DNA of 14,431 nt from Candidatus Aminicenantota bacterium (GTDB taxonomy: Bacteria; Acidobacteriota; Aminicenantia; UBA2199): the NCBI GenBank assembly GCA_030639705.1, contig DAOWKX010000086.1, positions 1 through 14,431 of the forward strand, read 5' to 3'. Positions within the stretch are counted from its first letter, which is position 1, and the number at the start of each line of letters is the position of its first letter. This document shows positions 1 to 7,423 of this stretch, piece after piece. The position numbers and the translations under genes were made by a program. The notes beneath the pieces were generated by a model, which saw only the letters and a program-made list of their open reading frames with translations, was not told the DNA's origin and did no database searches.

Positions 1-9
1 AAATAAATA

Positions 10-768
10 ATGAAAAAAGTTATTGTTTTCTTTCTATGTTTTTTATTTATGGGGATTCTTCCTGTCTTTTCTTTAAGTAAATCAACAAAACTCATAATAA
101 ATGAAATTGAAAAACTGGCGGTGATGATTAAGGATCTGGAAAACCGAATAAACTCAATGGACAGACGGTTGCAAATAATTAATGATATCGTCGGTGTTCT
201 GGCCAGAAACAATGCAGATTCCAATCAAAATCAGGATACTCTTAATTTGAGTTTGCAATTTATCAAGGAAGAAATCAATGAGTTAAAAAATAAAATCACA
301 AGAGTCAATGACCGGCTTCTTCTGTTTTCACAGAAAAAGGTTGCCGAAGACGGGGAACAGGATTCTGAATCCGGTCAGGATTTTCTTATTCAATCACCAG
401 AAAACATTTATTATACTTCATACTCCGATTATTTAAAAAAAAATTATGACCTTGCCATAAAGGGATTTAAGCAGTTTATCCGCTTATTTCCTCAAAATGG
501 ACTGTCGGATAATTCACTTTACTGGATTGGTGAGTGTTATTATTCACAGAAAATGTATCAAAAAGCTGCAAATACGTTTAATCGGTTAATTAATGAATAC
601 CGTGATGGAGATAAAATACCCGCTGCCATGTTAAAGAAAGGGTTTGCCTTGATAGAAATGGGGAATCAGAGTGAGGGAATGGGAGTTTTAAAGGGATTGA
701 TTTCCAAATTCCCATTATCAGAGGAAGCCTCTTTAGCCCAGCAGAAAATCAGAGAAATTTTGGAGTGA
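10..768 (+). CDS. CpoB/YbgF-like periplasmic coiled-coil and TPR protein
   Basis: The 252-residue product has a hydrophobic signal peptide (about residues 1-21). A helical coiled-coil-like stretch follows (about 28-110), then an acidic, polar linker (111-130). The C-terminal half (about 131-250) has tandem TPR repeats typical of YbgF/CpoB, with the pattern Y-x-A-I-x-G-F-x-x-F and D-N-S-L-Y-W-I-G-E-C-Y near residues 147-178. In characterised bacteria CpoB sits in the periplasm and links the Tol-Pal complex with peptidoglycan synthesis during constriction. By family habit a pal or tol gene may lie just upstream, outside the window. Only nine bases precede the start codon, so its ribosome-binding site cannot be judged. 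The stop codon is 3 nt before ssb, which suggests co-transcription. The domain architecture is clear. Orthology to cpoB, rather than a generic periplasmic TPR protein, is inferred. Confidence 0.8.
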   Translation: MKKVIVFFLCFLFMGILPVFSLSKSTKLIINEIEKLAVMIKDLENRINSMDRRLQIINDIVGVLARNNADSNQNQDTLNLSLQFIKEEINELKNKITRVNDRLLLFSQKKVAEDGEQDSESGQDFLIQSPENIYYTSYSDYLKKNYDLAIKGFKQFIRLFPQNGLSDNSLYWIGECYYSQKMYQKAANTFNRLINEYRDGDKIPAAMLKKGFALIEMGNQSEGMGVLKGLISKFPLSEEASLAQQKIREILE

Positions 769-771
769 AAA

Positions 772-1272
772 ATGAGTCATGTCAGGAGTATGAATAAAGT
801 CATTTTAGTCGGACGGGTGGGCCGTGATCCGGAAATAACCCATATACCCAATTTAGAAAAGGATGTTGCAAAATTCAGCATTGCAACCAATGAAGGCTAT
901 ATGGATCAAAACAATCAGTGGAAAGATTTAACCGAGTGGCACAATATTGTTGCCTGGGGATGGAATGTTAAAAAGGTGGAGAAATATATCAGCAAGGGTA
1001 TTTTGATGTTGGTTGAGGGTAAATTAAAAACCAGAAAGTGGCAGGACAAGAGTGGTCAGGAGAGAAGATCAACAGAAATTCATGCCGATAACCTGGTTGT
1101 TCTGGAAAAATCAGAAAAATCAACCTCTTATTCTGATAATATGAAAAATCAGGAATCCTCAAGAAGCGACCAAAATTCTGAGCCTCTTTCACAGCAAAAT
1201 CAGGTTCAATCACCTCCTGAGAAGGATATCAATGAATTTCCATATGATGATAGTGATGGTGATCCTTTTTAG
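772..1272 (+). CDS. ssb: Single-stranded DNA-binding protein
   Basis: The 166-residue protein has the OB-fold of bacterial SSB in residues 7-112: NKVILVGRVGRDPE at the start, then the conserved W-H-N-I-V-A-W-G block near 56-63 and V-E-G-K-L-K-T-R-K-W near 81-90. A Ser/Gln/Asn-rich flexible linker (about 113-155) leads to an acidic tip ending D-G-D-P-F. This is the short peptide by which SSB recruits DNA-repair and replication partners, although the usual Ile before Pro-Phe is replaced by Asp. SSB coats single-stranded DNA as a tetramer during replication, recombination and repair. The start at 772 has GGAG at 762-765 with suitable spacing. A second ATG at 790 (Met7) is too close to its AGGAG to be preferred. 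The gene lies between envelope-related genes, 2 nt before the GTPase gene, which is unusual company for ssb. Confidence 0.95.
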   Translation: MSHVRSMNKVILVGRVGRDPEITHIPNLEKDVAKFSIATNEGYMDQNNQWKDLTEWHNIVAWGWNVKKVEKYISKGILMLVEGKLKTRKWQDKSGQERRSTEIHADNLVVLEKSEKSTSYSDNMKNQESSRSDQNSEPLSQQNQVQSPPEKDINEFPYDDSDGDPF

Positions 1273-1274
1273 AA

Positions 1275-2351
1275 ATGGCGTTTGTAAATTATAATAATAA
1301 AGAAATTACGGTCAAAATCGTTTATTATGGGCCTGCATTGAGTGGAAAAACCACCTGTTTGAAATATATTTATTCCAATCACGAATTTGGAAACAAAGGA
1401 AAATTGATCACTCTGGATACTGATGGAGATCGAACTTTATTTTTTGATTTCCTGCCGATTGAAATTGGTAAACTTGGAGATTATTCAATTAAAATACAAC
1501 TTTATACTGTACCCGGTCAGGTTTCTTATGATACAACTCGAAAGCTGGTGCTTCAGGGATCGGATGGGATTGTATTTGTTGCCGATTCTCAGGTTACCCT
1601 TCGGGAGCAGAATCTTGAGAGTTTTAATAATATGAAAAAAAATCTTGAACTCAACAATATTTCCGCTTCAGAAATTCCTGTCATTTTTCAATATAACAAG
1701 CGAGATTTAAAAGAAATTTTGCCAATAGAAGAATTGAATAAAGACCTGAATCCAGAAAATAAATCATTTTTTCCCACAATCGCTACAACCGGAGAGAATA
1801 TCCTCGAGGCCCTTCATTCCAGCATGAAAATGGTAATCATTTATTTGAAAAACAAGTTATCTGTATTTCAGAAAGATAAAACGGTTATGTTTTCCAGAGA
1901 AGAGATCACTTCCAAATCTCCCAAAGAAGAGAAAATCGTAAAAGATTTCCAGGATACCGATGCCGAGGTGCAGGAAGATACAGAGAAAGAAGAGGTTTTT
2001 GAACTTTCGGATTCTATGAATGAAGAGATTTCTTCAGCTGATGACTCACAAAAGAGTGATGAAATTTTTAGCCTGGGAGTTGAGAATATTCTGGAAGACA
2101 GCAGCTCGGATTTTGAGGTACCCGAAGTTGAAATAGGAGACGGGATTCTGGATGATGGAGAAGTCGAACCGGTAAAAACAGTTCAAAAAAAGATTGGAAA
2201 TGGTGGGTCAGAGGATAGAGAGATTGAGGCCATAATTGAGCTGGATTCCGATATCAAAAATGTTGACATTCCAATTGATATAAAGGTGCCCGAAAACAAG
2301 GATGAGATTCGAATAAAACTAAATCTTCGTATCGTATTGAAAAAAAAGTAA
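1275..2351 (+). CDS. MglA-like small Ras-type GTPase with long acidic C-terminal extension
   Basis: Residues 1-195 match the MglA family of bacterial Ras-like GTPases, which in Myxococcus set cell polarity and motility. The P-loop G-P-A-L-S-G-K-T-T lies at 19-27 and the guanine-specificity motif N-K-R-D at 141-144. Arg53 and Gln82 fall at the same numbers as the catalytic Arg and Gln of Myxococcus MglA, within D-R-T-L-F-F-D-F and Y-T-V-P-G-Q-V respectively. MglA proper ends near residue 195. Here about 160 residues follow: a highly acidic, Ser/Glu/Asp-rich, probably disordered segment (about 205-315), then a short stretch of alternating hydrophobic residues (about 320-355) that could form beta strands, ending in a Lys-rich tail. 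No mglB-like (roadblock) partner gene is adjacent in this window. No signal peptide is seen, so it is cytosolic. The GTPase core is certain. The cellular process and the role of the extension are unknown. Confidence 0.88.
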   Translation: MAFVNYNNKEITVKIVYYGPALSGKTTCLKYIYSNHEFGNKGKLITLDTDGDRTLFFDFLPIEIGKLGDYSIKIQLYTVPGQVSYDTTRKLVLQGSDGIVFVADSQVTLREQNLESFNNMKKNLELNNISASEIPVIFQYNKRDLKEILPIEELNKDLNPENKSFFPTIATTGENILEALHSSMKMVIIYLKNKLSVFQKDKTVMFSREEITSKSPKEEKIVKDFQDTDAEVQEDTEKEEVFELSDSMNEEISSADDSQKSDEIFSLGVENILEDSSSDFEVPEVEIGDGILDDGEVEPVKTVQKKIGNGGSEDREIEAIIELDSDIKNVDIPIDIKVPENKDEIRIKLNLRIVLKKK

Positions 2352-2365
2352 TAAATATTATTTAA

Positions 2366-3742
2366 ATGAAAAAAAAAATAATCCTCTGGGGAGTAATTTT
2401 TTTTGTGTCTCAATTCTTTTTTCCCCAGGATTTGGATCAATTATCAAAAAATATTGCTTCCTATATAAATGATTTTTTTGTCGACAAAAATAATGTACAC
2501 ACATCAATTATTAAATTTGAGGATTTTTCCAATTTTTCTGACTTAATGGCTCAGAAATTTTATCAATTATTAGTCTCAAAATTTGAAGCGAGTCAGACAT
2601 TCCATTTCAAGGATATGATGATCAATTTCAACGGAAATAGTGGCGAATTCAATCTCAATAACATAAATCAGCTCAATTATTTTATTTTTTTAAAACTAAT
2701 TCGAAACAGGGATAAGTTGGGTGCAGGAGTGGTCATTTTTTCGAAATCATTGGATCGCATCGTTGGAGTTCATTATCGTGAAGTTTTACTCAATGCTGGA
2801 GAAATAAATATATTGAATACTGTGGACTATGGTTTCCAATCCGTTGGATTTTCAAAGATTGTTGAGATAAATGCACAGCAAGACCTATTAGACATTAAAT
2901 CGATTCAGGATCCCTCTGGGGATTTTCGCTATTTTTTTTATTATCCAAATAAAATCAACATATTTAAGCACAGACAGACAAAATTAGAGAAAGTTTCTTC
3001 TTTTGATTTGAATTGGGAAAGACCATACTATCCTGTTCTGGAATATGAAGGGAAACTATCGGTTTTTATATTCAGTGGTATTGTTTATCTGACTGCCGGA
3101 AATAACTTTTCACCCTATTGCAAAGTATTGAAATACCAGGACAACCGATGGAATGAATTACCTGCACTTGATTTTATCCCGTTTAAACTTCTGAGAATAA
3201 ATGATCAATATTATCTGTCCGGCTCCAAATACGAAGAGGGCAAGAACTTTTTTAAAAATAAGATCATTTTAGCTCTTTTTGATTCAATGAAATTTAACCC
3301 AAAAAAATATTTTGAAAAAAAAGTTCCTGCCTTTTATTCTCTTGCTTTTTCTTCAAAAAATGATCAATTATTTTCAATTCATATGATTGATAGACAATAC
3401 AGGTATCGTTTTTTTTCAGATAATTTTGAAGAACAGACCATGGAGACTGAAAAAAGAGGGGCATCACTTTCATCAACCTCTGATGAATGGTTGGCGGTCA
3501 GTGATTATTCACGGGGGAGTGATACACTCTATTTCTATAAAATTAAAGGTGGCAGCAGACATTTGGTTTATCAACAAAAGGTCAAAGGGGAGATTGTTTT
3601 TATTTCAGAAGGTCAGTGGAAATCTTTTTCCGGTTTCTGGGTGTTTGTGAAAAAAAGTAATAAATACGGAAATGAGTTTGTTTTACAATTCTGGAGTAAA
3701 AGGGAAGATACCGAAAGAGATCAGGAGAATAACCTACCATAG
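2366..3742 (+). CDS. Exported protein of unknown function
   Basis: I do not recognise this 458-residue protein. It begins with Lys residues and a hydrophobic, Phe-rich segment (about 5-20) ending near F-P-Q-D, which looks like a Sec signal peptide without a lipoprotein Cys. The N-terminal part (about 22-160) alternates helix- and strand-like stretches. The rest is rich in aromatic residues and short beta-strand patterns separated by turns, which might be a beta-propeller-like or other all-beta fold; this is a guess. No catalytic motif is visible. There is no clear Shine-Dalgarno sequence before ATG 2366. The upstream GTPase gene stops 14 nt before, so translation may depend on coupling. It is followed after 16 nt by the solute-binding-protein gene. 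The tight packing suggests a shared envelope role with the neighbours. Confidence 0.7.
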   Translation: MKKKIILWGVIFFVSQFFFPQDLDQLSKNIASYINDFFVDKNNVHTSIIKFEDFSNFSDLMAQKFYQLLVSKFEASQTFHFKDMMINFNGNSGEFNLNNINQLNYFIFLKLIRNRDKLGAGVVIFSKSLDRIVGVHYREVLLNAGEINILNTVDYGFQSVGFSKIVEINAQQDLLDIKSIQDPSGDFRYFFYYPNKINIFKHRQTKLEKVSSFDLNWERPYYPVLEYEGKLSVFIFSGIVYLTAGNNFSPYCKVLKYQDNRWNELPALDFIPFKLLRINDQYYLSGSKYEEGKNFFKNKIILALFDSMKFNPKKYFEKKVPAFYSLAFSSKNDQLFSIHMIDRQYRYRFFSDNFEEQTMETEKRGASLSSTSDEWLAVSDYSRGSDTLYFYKIKGGSRHLVYQQKVKGEIVFISEGQWKSFSGFWVFVKKSNKYGNEFVLQFWSKREDTERDQENNLP

Positions 3743-3758
3743 GATTAGGATATTGATC

Positions 3759-5120
3759 ATGGGCATTATTAAAAAAACGGTCATCATTTTAACAGCGCTT
3801 ATTGTATCTTTCTCGATAAAAACACATTATGGTGGCGAGATCAGCATCCGATTGAATGAGCCCTCATCATTTACCTATTCTTCTTCGAATTACTCAAACA
3901 TCATTTTTTTTGCCTTGATTCATGAAAATTTCTTTTATTTGAAATCAAATGGGGAAATTTTTTCCAATATTTTCACTGAATATCATTATAAGCAAGATAA
4001 CAAGACTTTGGTTTTGCGTTTGAAAAAAAATTTAAGCTTTTCTGATGGCAGTAAAATTACTGAAAATGAAGTAAAGGTTTCTTTAAATCTGTTTTTGAAT
4101 AAAAACCTTTTATCTGCCAAAAGATTGAGGAAAATTATAAAAACTATTACCACGGATAAAGATACAATCCATATGGAATTGCTATATGATAGAGCTGATA
4201 TAGTAGGCTTTTTGACTGTACCGGAGTTGGTTTTATTATCTGGAAAACAAGCTTTTTCAGGTATTTTTTATCCCCATGAATGGGTGAAAGAAAGATATAT
4301 CATTCTCAAACCAAATAAATTTTATCCAGGAGGAAGAACCTATCTCGATAGTCTGAAGGTGGTTTTCGGTGACGAATTGAATCCAGATGTATTTCTGGCT
4401 GAACCCGGTGCCTTCAAAGAATATGGTTATAAGGAGTTCAATTCCGGGATTTATCAAAATACCTTTATTTGTTTTCCCAAAGATAAAGTCGGTAAGAACA
4501 CAAAGGCTGCTCTGTATACACTTTTAAAGCAGTTTTTTATTTCATCCGGTTCAACAACAGCATTGAATTCCTTGACATCTGATGATGAATCTCCGATTAC
4601 AATTAACATTAAGAAGATATCCAGCTGGAGAATGAGATCAATATTGAAATACTCAAAAATAAATCTGTATGTCTTTTCATCTCTGAGTCACATTGAAGAA
4701 CCATTTAATGAATTTCTGAGGAAGAAAGGGGTACCACTTGAAACCATTTATATCAGTGAGAATCAATTGGTCGGGTATTTAAATAACACCCCGATAAAGT
4801 TTTTACTGTTAGAAAAAATTTTCAGCAAAAGAATGACCCTGGAGGAGAAAATAAGAAAAATTCTCCAGGAAATGATTTTTACCCGCTTTGATGAAACTTA
4901 TTTAAAATTACTGAATGAATTAACGGAAATAAAGTATTTAAAAAATGAAGAATTATTAATCGATCATGTGGCCAAAATCATTGAAAAAATCATCAATGAT
5001 GGTATCTTGTTACCCCTGGCCCAGAAGAGATATTCATTATATATAAAAAATGGAATCCAGGGTGTTGATATTGATTATTATGGCAGACCGTTATTCCAGC
5101 GAGCAGGTTTGAATGAGTAA
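3759..5120 (+). CDS. Family-5 extracellular solute-binding protein (peptide/nickel type), orphan
   Basis: The 453-residue product starts with a signal peptide (about 1-25) and has the SBP family-5 (DppA/OppA/NikA) layout. The family signature F-S-D-G-S-K-I-T is at 94-101, followed by E-N-E-V-K-V-S-L-N. A middle region has the usual F-Y-P-G-G-R-T-Y-L-D-S-L pattern near 197-208, and the C-terminal stretch reads G-I-L-L-P-L-A-Q before the last strands. It is smaller than the usual 500-600 residues. No Cys follows the signal peptide, so it is likely soluble in the periplasm. No permease or ATPase genes accompany it here. I chose ATG 3759 because AGGA at 3747-3750 precedes it and the signal peptide then starts correctly; an upstream in-frame ATG at 3672 lies inside the previous gene. 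Family assignment is good. The ligand, and whether it serves a transporter at all, are unknown. Confidence 0.8.
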   Translation: MGIIKKTVIILTALIVSFSIKTHYGGEISIRLNEPSSFTYSSSNYSNIIFFALIHENFFYLKSNGEIFSNIFTEYHYKQDNKTLVLRLKKNLSFSDGSKITENEVKVSLNLFLNKNLLSAKRLRKIIKTITTDKDTIHMELLYDRADIVGFLTVPELVLLSGKQAFSGIFYPHEWVKERYIILKPNKFYPGGRTYLDSLKVVFGDELNPDVFLAEPGAFKEYGYKEFNSGIYQNTFICFPKDKVGKNTKAALYTLLKQFFISSGSTTALNSLTSDDESPITINIKKISSWRMRSILKYSKINLYVFSSLSHIEEPFNEFLRKKGVPLETIYISENQLVGYLNNTPIKFLLLEKIFSKRMTLEEKIRKILQEMIFTRFDETYLKLLNELTEIKYLKNEELLIDHVAKIIEKIINDGILLPLAQKRYSLYIKNGIQGVDIDYYGRPLFQRAGLNE

Positions 5121-5559
5121 ACGGGTCCTGTTTTTATTTTTTATACTGTCATTTTCATTTCATGCCCCATCCATAGAGTTGGGTCTTATCGGCGGGAATA
5201 TGAGTAATCCTTCTGAACTGAGCTATGGCTTTTCAGGAGGATTTGGATTGTTCATTCCCCTATTGAAAATGGAAATTGAATGGTCCCCGTTACCCGAATC
5301 TGAGCTAAATGCATTCTCTGCCTCAATTAAGCTTCGTCCAAAGTTTGGCAAAATGTCACCTTTCGTTGTTATTGGAATCGGAACAGAGTTTGAAAAACTT
5401 GGTTTTGATTTTGACCAGTATGACTGGTTTTCATTGATCGGTGGCGGTTTTCACTATTATTTTAATGGATTTTTCTCCTTCAGGCTGGATATCCGGTTTC
5501 AAAATTTTTCCGACCGAAACAGGATCCGAATCGGGTTAGGTGTTTTTTTTCACCTGTAG
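5113..5559 (+). CDS. Small outer-membrane beta-barrel-like protein
   Basis: This 148-residue protein has a signal peptide (about 1-20, ending near H-A-P-S-I). Amphipathic strand-like segments rich in Gly and aromatic residues follow, for example Y-G-F-S-G-G-F-G-L-F, F-V-V-I-G-I-G-T and W-F-S-L-I-G-G-G-F-H-Y-Y-F. It ends with alternating hydrophobics and a C-terminal aromatic/hydrophobic strand (G-V-F-F-H-L). This is the look of a small OmpA/OmpW-sized eight-strand barrel, but there is no specific family motif, so the assignment rests on pattern only. The ATG overlaps the end of the upstream solute-binding-protein gene by 8 nt, with a weak AGCAGG before it, which implies translational coupling. 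It is the last gene of the 10-5559 run. The function is unknown. Confidence 0.65.
   Translation: MSKRVLFLFFILSFSFHAPSIELGLIGGNMSNPSELSYGFSGGFGLFIPLLKMEIEWSPLPESELNAFSASIKLRPKFGKMSPFVVIGIGTEFEKLGFDFDQYDWFSLIGGGFHYYFNGFFSFRLDIRFQNFSDRNRIRIGLGVFFHL
5538..5555 (+). repeat. Short inverted repeat around a T8 loop at the operon end
   Basis: AGGTG (5538-5542), eight T residues and CACCT (5551-5555) form a 5-bp inverted repeat at the very end of the beta-barrel gene. The stem is short and lies inside the coding region with no U-tract after it. It is therefore a poor intrinsic terminator and may be coincidental. Nothing else terminator-like was seen between 5560 and 5627. Confidence 0.25.
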
Positions 5560-5615
5560 GAGAAGGCGAGTAAATATTCGGATGCTCTCTTCTGTTGACG
5601 TTTTGTAAGTCAATC

Positions 5616-5625
5616 AAAGGAGGTG
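5616..5625 (+). promoter_or_regulatory. Very strong ribosome-binding site fixing the 5628 start
   Basis: AAAGGAGGTG directly precedes ATG 5628 and matches the anti-Shine-Dalgarno sequence almost fully. It decides in favour of 5628 over the in-frame ATG at 5595, which has no such site and would place eleven extra residues before the signal peptide. Confidence 0.85.
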
Positions 5626-5627
5626 AC

Positions 5628-6455
5628 ATGAAGCAAAAAATTAAAACCATCCAAAATATTTTAGTTTTTCTGATACTGTTCATGATGATTAATGGTACTT
5701 TTGCCGGGATGATCCTGGCGCACCAAAAACAACCCGAACCACAGGCTGAGTTGACTATCGCTTCAGTAGATGAACTGATGAAGGAAAAGAGTATAGAGAA
5801 TTGCCACAAAGCAATCAAAGGATATAAACTGTTATTGAAAAAGTATCCTGACAATCTGGAGATGCTTCATAAAATAGCACATGCCTACATCACAATCATA
5901 GATATAAAAACCTATGCCTTGATAGAAGAGAAAGACGAATACAAACCCGTTCTGGCGAAATATGGCAAAATTGCTTACGAGTATGCTGAAAAAGCCTATA
6001 AACTCAATCCCAACTGTAGAGAAGCGGTCGCAGCGGCTCTGGTTTCGTATGGATATTATTCTTCCAGTTTCGGGATTGTAAGAGCAATTTTTAAAGGTGC
6101 GGCCGGTCATTATAAGCATTTAGCGAATCGATTGATTGAAATTGATGATAAATTCGATGGGGCATTGGGGTATCGCTCTCTGGGGAAACTGTACGAGGTT
6201 TCTCCCTGGCCTGTCGGAAGCAGTAGAAAAGCCCTGAAATATTTTAAGAAAGCAGTGGACACCGATAATTCTCTCCTGTATTCGCATTATTATTTAGGAT
6301 TAATTTATTTTGATAAGGGTAAATATGATTTGGCAAAGAAAGAGTTTGAAATTGTCGTGACCAATTCTCCCCATATCGGTGAAAAACATTTTATCGCACC
6401 CTATAAAGAGAGGGCACAAAGATATCTGACTAAAATTGCCAGAATCTCAAAATGA
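5628..6455 (+). CDS. Periplasmic TPR protein resembling TRAP-transporter accessory TatT
   Basis: The 275-residue product has a signal-peptide-like or anchor segment (about 8-30) and then helical TPR repeats. Residues 140-190 resemble the TatT (TRAP transporter T-component) family: a helix with Y-Y-S-S-S-F-G-I-V-R, then D-G-A-L-G-Y-R-S-L-G-K-L-Y-E and S-P-W-P-V-G-S-S-R-K-A-L-K-Y-F-K-K-A-V. A canonical TPR closes the protein (about 215-245, S-H-Y-Y-L-G-L-I-Y-F). TatT-like proteins form trimers associated with some TRAP solute transporters, but no dctP/Q/M genes are nearby, so here it may be a general periplasmic TPR scaffold. The start is set by the strong ribosome-binding site at 5616-5625. 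The gene is 68 nt after the previous one, and its stop is only 2 nt from the convergent PpiC-like gene. Confidence 0.72.
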   Translation: MKQKIKTIQNILVFLILFMMINGTFAGMILAHQKQPEPQAELTIASVDELMKEKSIENCHKAIKGYKLLLKKYPDNLEMLHKIAHAYITIIDIKTYALIEEKDEYKPVLAKYGKIAYEYAEKAYKLNPNCREAVAAALVSYGYYSSSFGIVRAIFKGAAGHYKHLANRLIEIDDKFDGALGYRSLGKLYEVSPWPVGSSRKALKYFKKAVDTDNSLLYSHYYLGLIYFDKGKYDLAKKEFEIVVTNSPHIGEKHFIAPYKERAQRYLTKIARISK

Positions 6456-6457
6456 AT

Positions 6458-7423
6458 TTAATTGAATTTTTTATAAATATTAATATAACTTTCTTTTTTT
6501 AATTTATTTATAAACTTTCGTAATTCAACTTCCTGTTTTTCCTTGATCAGGACATCTTTAATGTTGTCCCTTACGTCTTTATAATCAATTTGTTTGGCAT
6601 CTATTTTTTCTGTTAATTGAACGATATACCAGCCGTTTTCGGTTTCAATCCAAGGTGAGTATTCATTGACATTAAGTTTCAAAGCAGCATTTTCGATCTT
6701 CTCGTTTAATTCTCCTTTTTTATAGGATCCTAAAAAAAATTTATTTTCAGTCCCTTCCAATTCAGAATACTGTTGTGCAATCTCTTCAAAATTATTATCT
6801 GTAAGCTTGGATGAAATTTCTCTTTGTTTGGCTTCCAGCACATTCCTGTCAAAATAATACTCAGAATTCAGAAAAATGCAATTAAGGGTGAATTCCATGG
6901 GTTTGGTAAATTCTGAACTATTTTTTTTGTAGTATTCCATTATTTCTGGATTATCTATATTGATTTTTGAGGTTACCTCTTCATAAATCATCCTCTGTTG
7001 CATTCTAACTATCTTTTGTTGCCTCTTGAATTCCTCAAAAGTAATTCCCTCTTTCTGTAAAGCTCTCTTCAGCTCCTCATTGGTTTTCATATTGTTTTGC
7101 TTTTTTATTTCTTCAATAATCATATTGACTTCGTTTTCTATATCATAGTTTTTTTCCTTTGCTTTGGATAAAATTAATTTGTGTTCAATCAATTGATTTA
7201 GCAACTGTTTTTTCATCGCTTTGATTGCTTTCTGGAGGGCGTCTCCTTTGTATTGAGATTGCATCTGCATGATCATGGCATTTTCAGCATTCTGGTATTC
7301 CGAATAAGTGATGGTTTCATCGTTTATTACAGCAATAATTTCTTCGACTACCTCAGATTTCAGGCTTGTCAGGGCAAGACAAATTAAAAACATGAAAAAT
7401 AGATACTTATTATATTTTTTCAT
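6458..7423 (-). CDS. SurA-like periplasmic chaperone with PpiC-type (parvulin) domain
   Basis: The 321-residue product has a signal peptide (about 1-23). The SurA-type N-terminal chaperone region follows (about 24-150, beginning V-V-E-E-I-I-A-V-I-N-D-E-T-I-T), then a parvulin-like domain (about 176-272). Short charged helices close the protein, as in SurA, which folds back on its N-domain. Relatives escort outer-membrane proteins across the periplasm. Two positions usually held by His in parvulins are different here: C182 in L-N-C-I-F-L and Y266 in G-W-Y-I-V-Q. The domain may therefore bind substrate without isomerase activity. ATG 7423 is preferred over one seven codons upstream because AAAGGAG (7430-7436) lies 6 nt before it. 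It overlaps the end of the upstream PpiC-like gene by 14 nt, which suggests coupled translation. Confidence 0.85.
   Translation of the reverse strand: MKKYNKYLFFMFLICLALTSLKSEVVEEIIAVINDETITYSEYQNAENAMIMQMQSQYKGDALQKAIKAMKKQLLNQLIEHKLILSKAKEKNYDIENEVNMIIEEIKKQNNMKTNEELKRALQKEGITFEEFKRQQKIVRMQQRMIYEEVTSKINIDNPEIMEYYKKNSSEFTKPMEFTLNCIFLNSEYYFDRNVLEAKQREISSKLTDNNFEEIAQQYSELEGTENKFFLGSYKKGELNEKIENAALKLNVNEYSPWIETENGWYIVQLTEKIDAKQIDYKDVRDNIKDVLIKEKQEVELRKFINKLKKESYINIYKKFN

Noticed and set aside
2337..2365. TTGAAA with an AT-rich stretch as a promoter before the 2366 gene
   Set aside because: At 17-nt spacing the -10 would be ATTTAA directly against the start codon, and TATTAT is only 13 nt away. 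The region is simply A/T-rich coding sequence.
3672..3758. Longer N-terminus for the solute-binding protein from ATG 3672
   Set aside because: It would overlap the previous gene by 71 nt and place 29 charged residues before a good signal peptide. ATG 3759 has a ribosome-binding site.
5595..5627. TTGACG as a -35 element before the TatT-like gene, and ATG 5595 as its start
   Set aside because: No -10 lies at the right distance; that position is the ribosome-binding site for ATG 5628.
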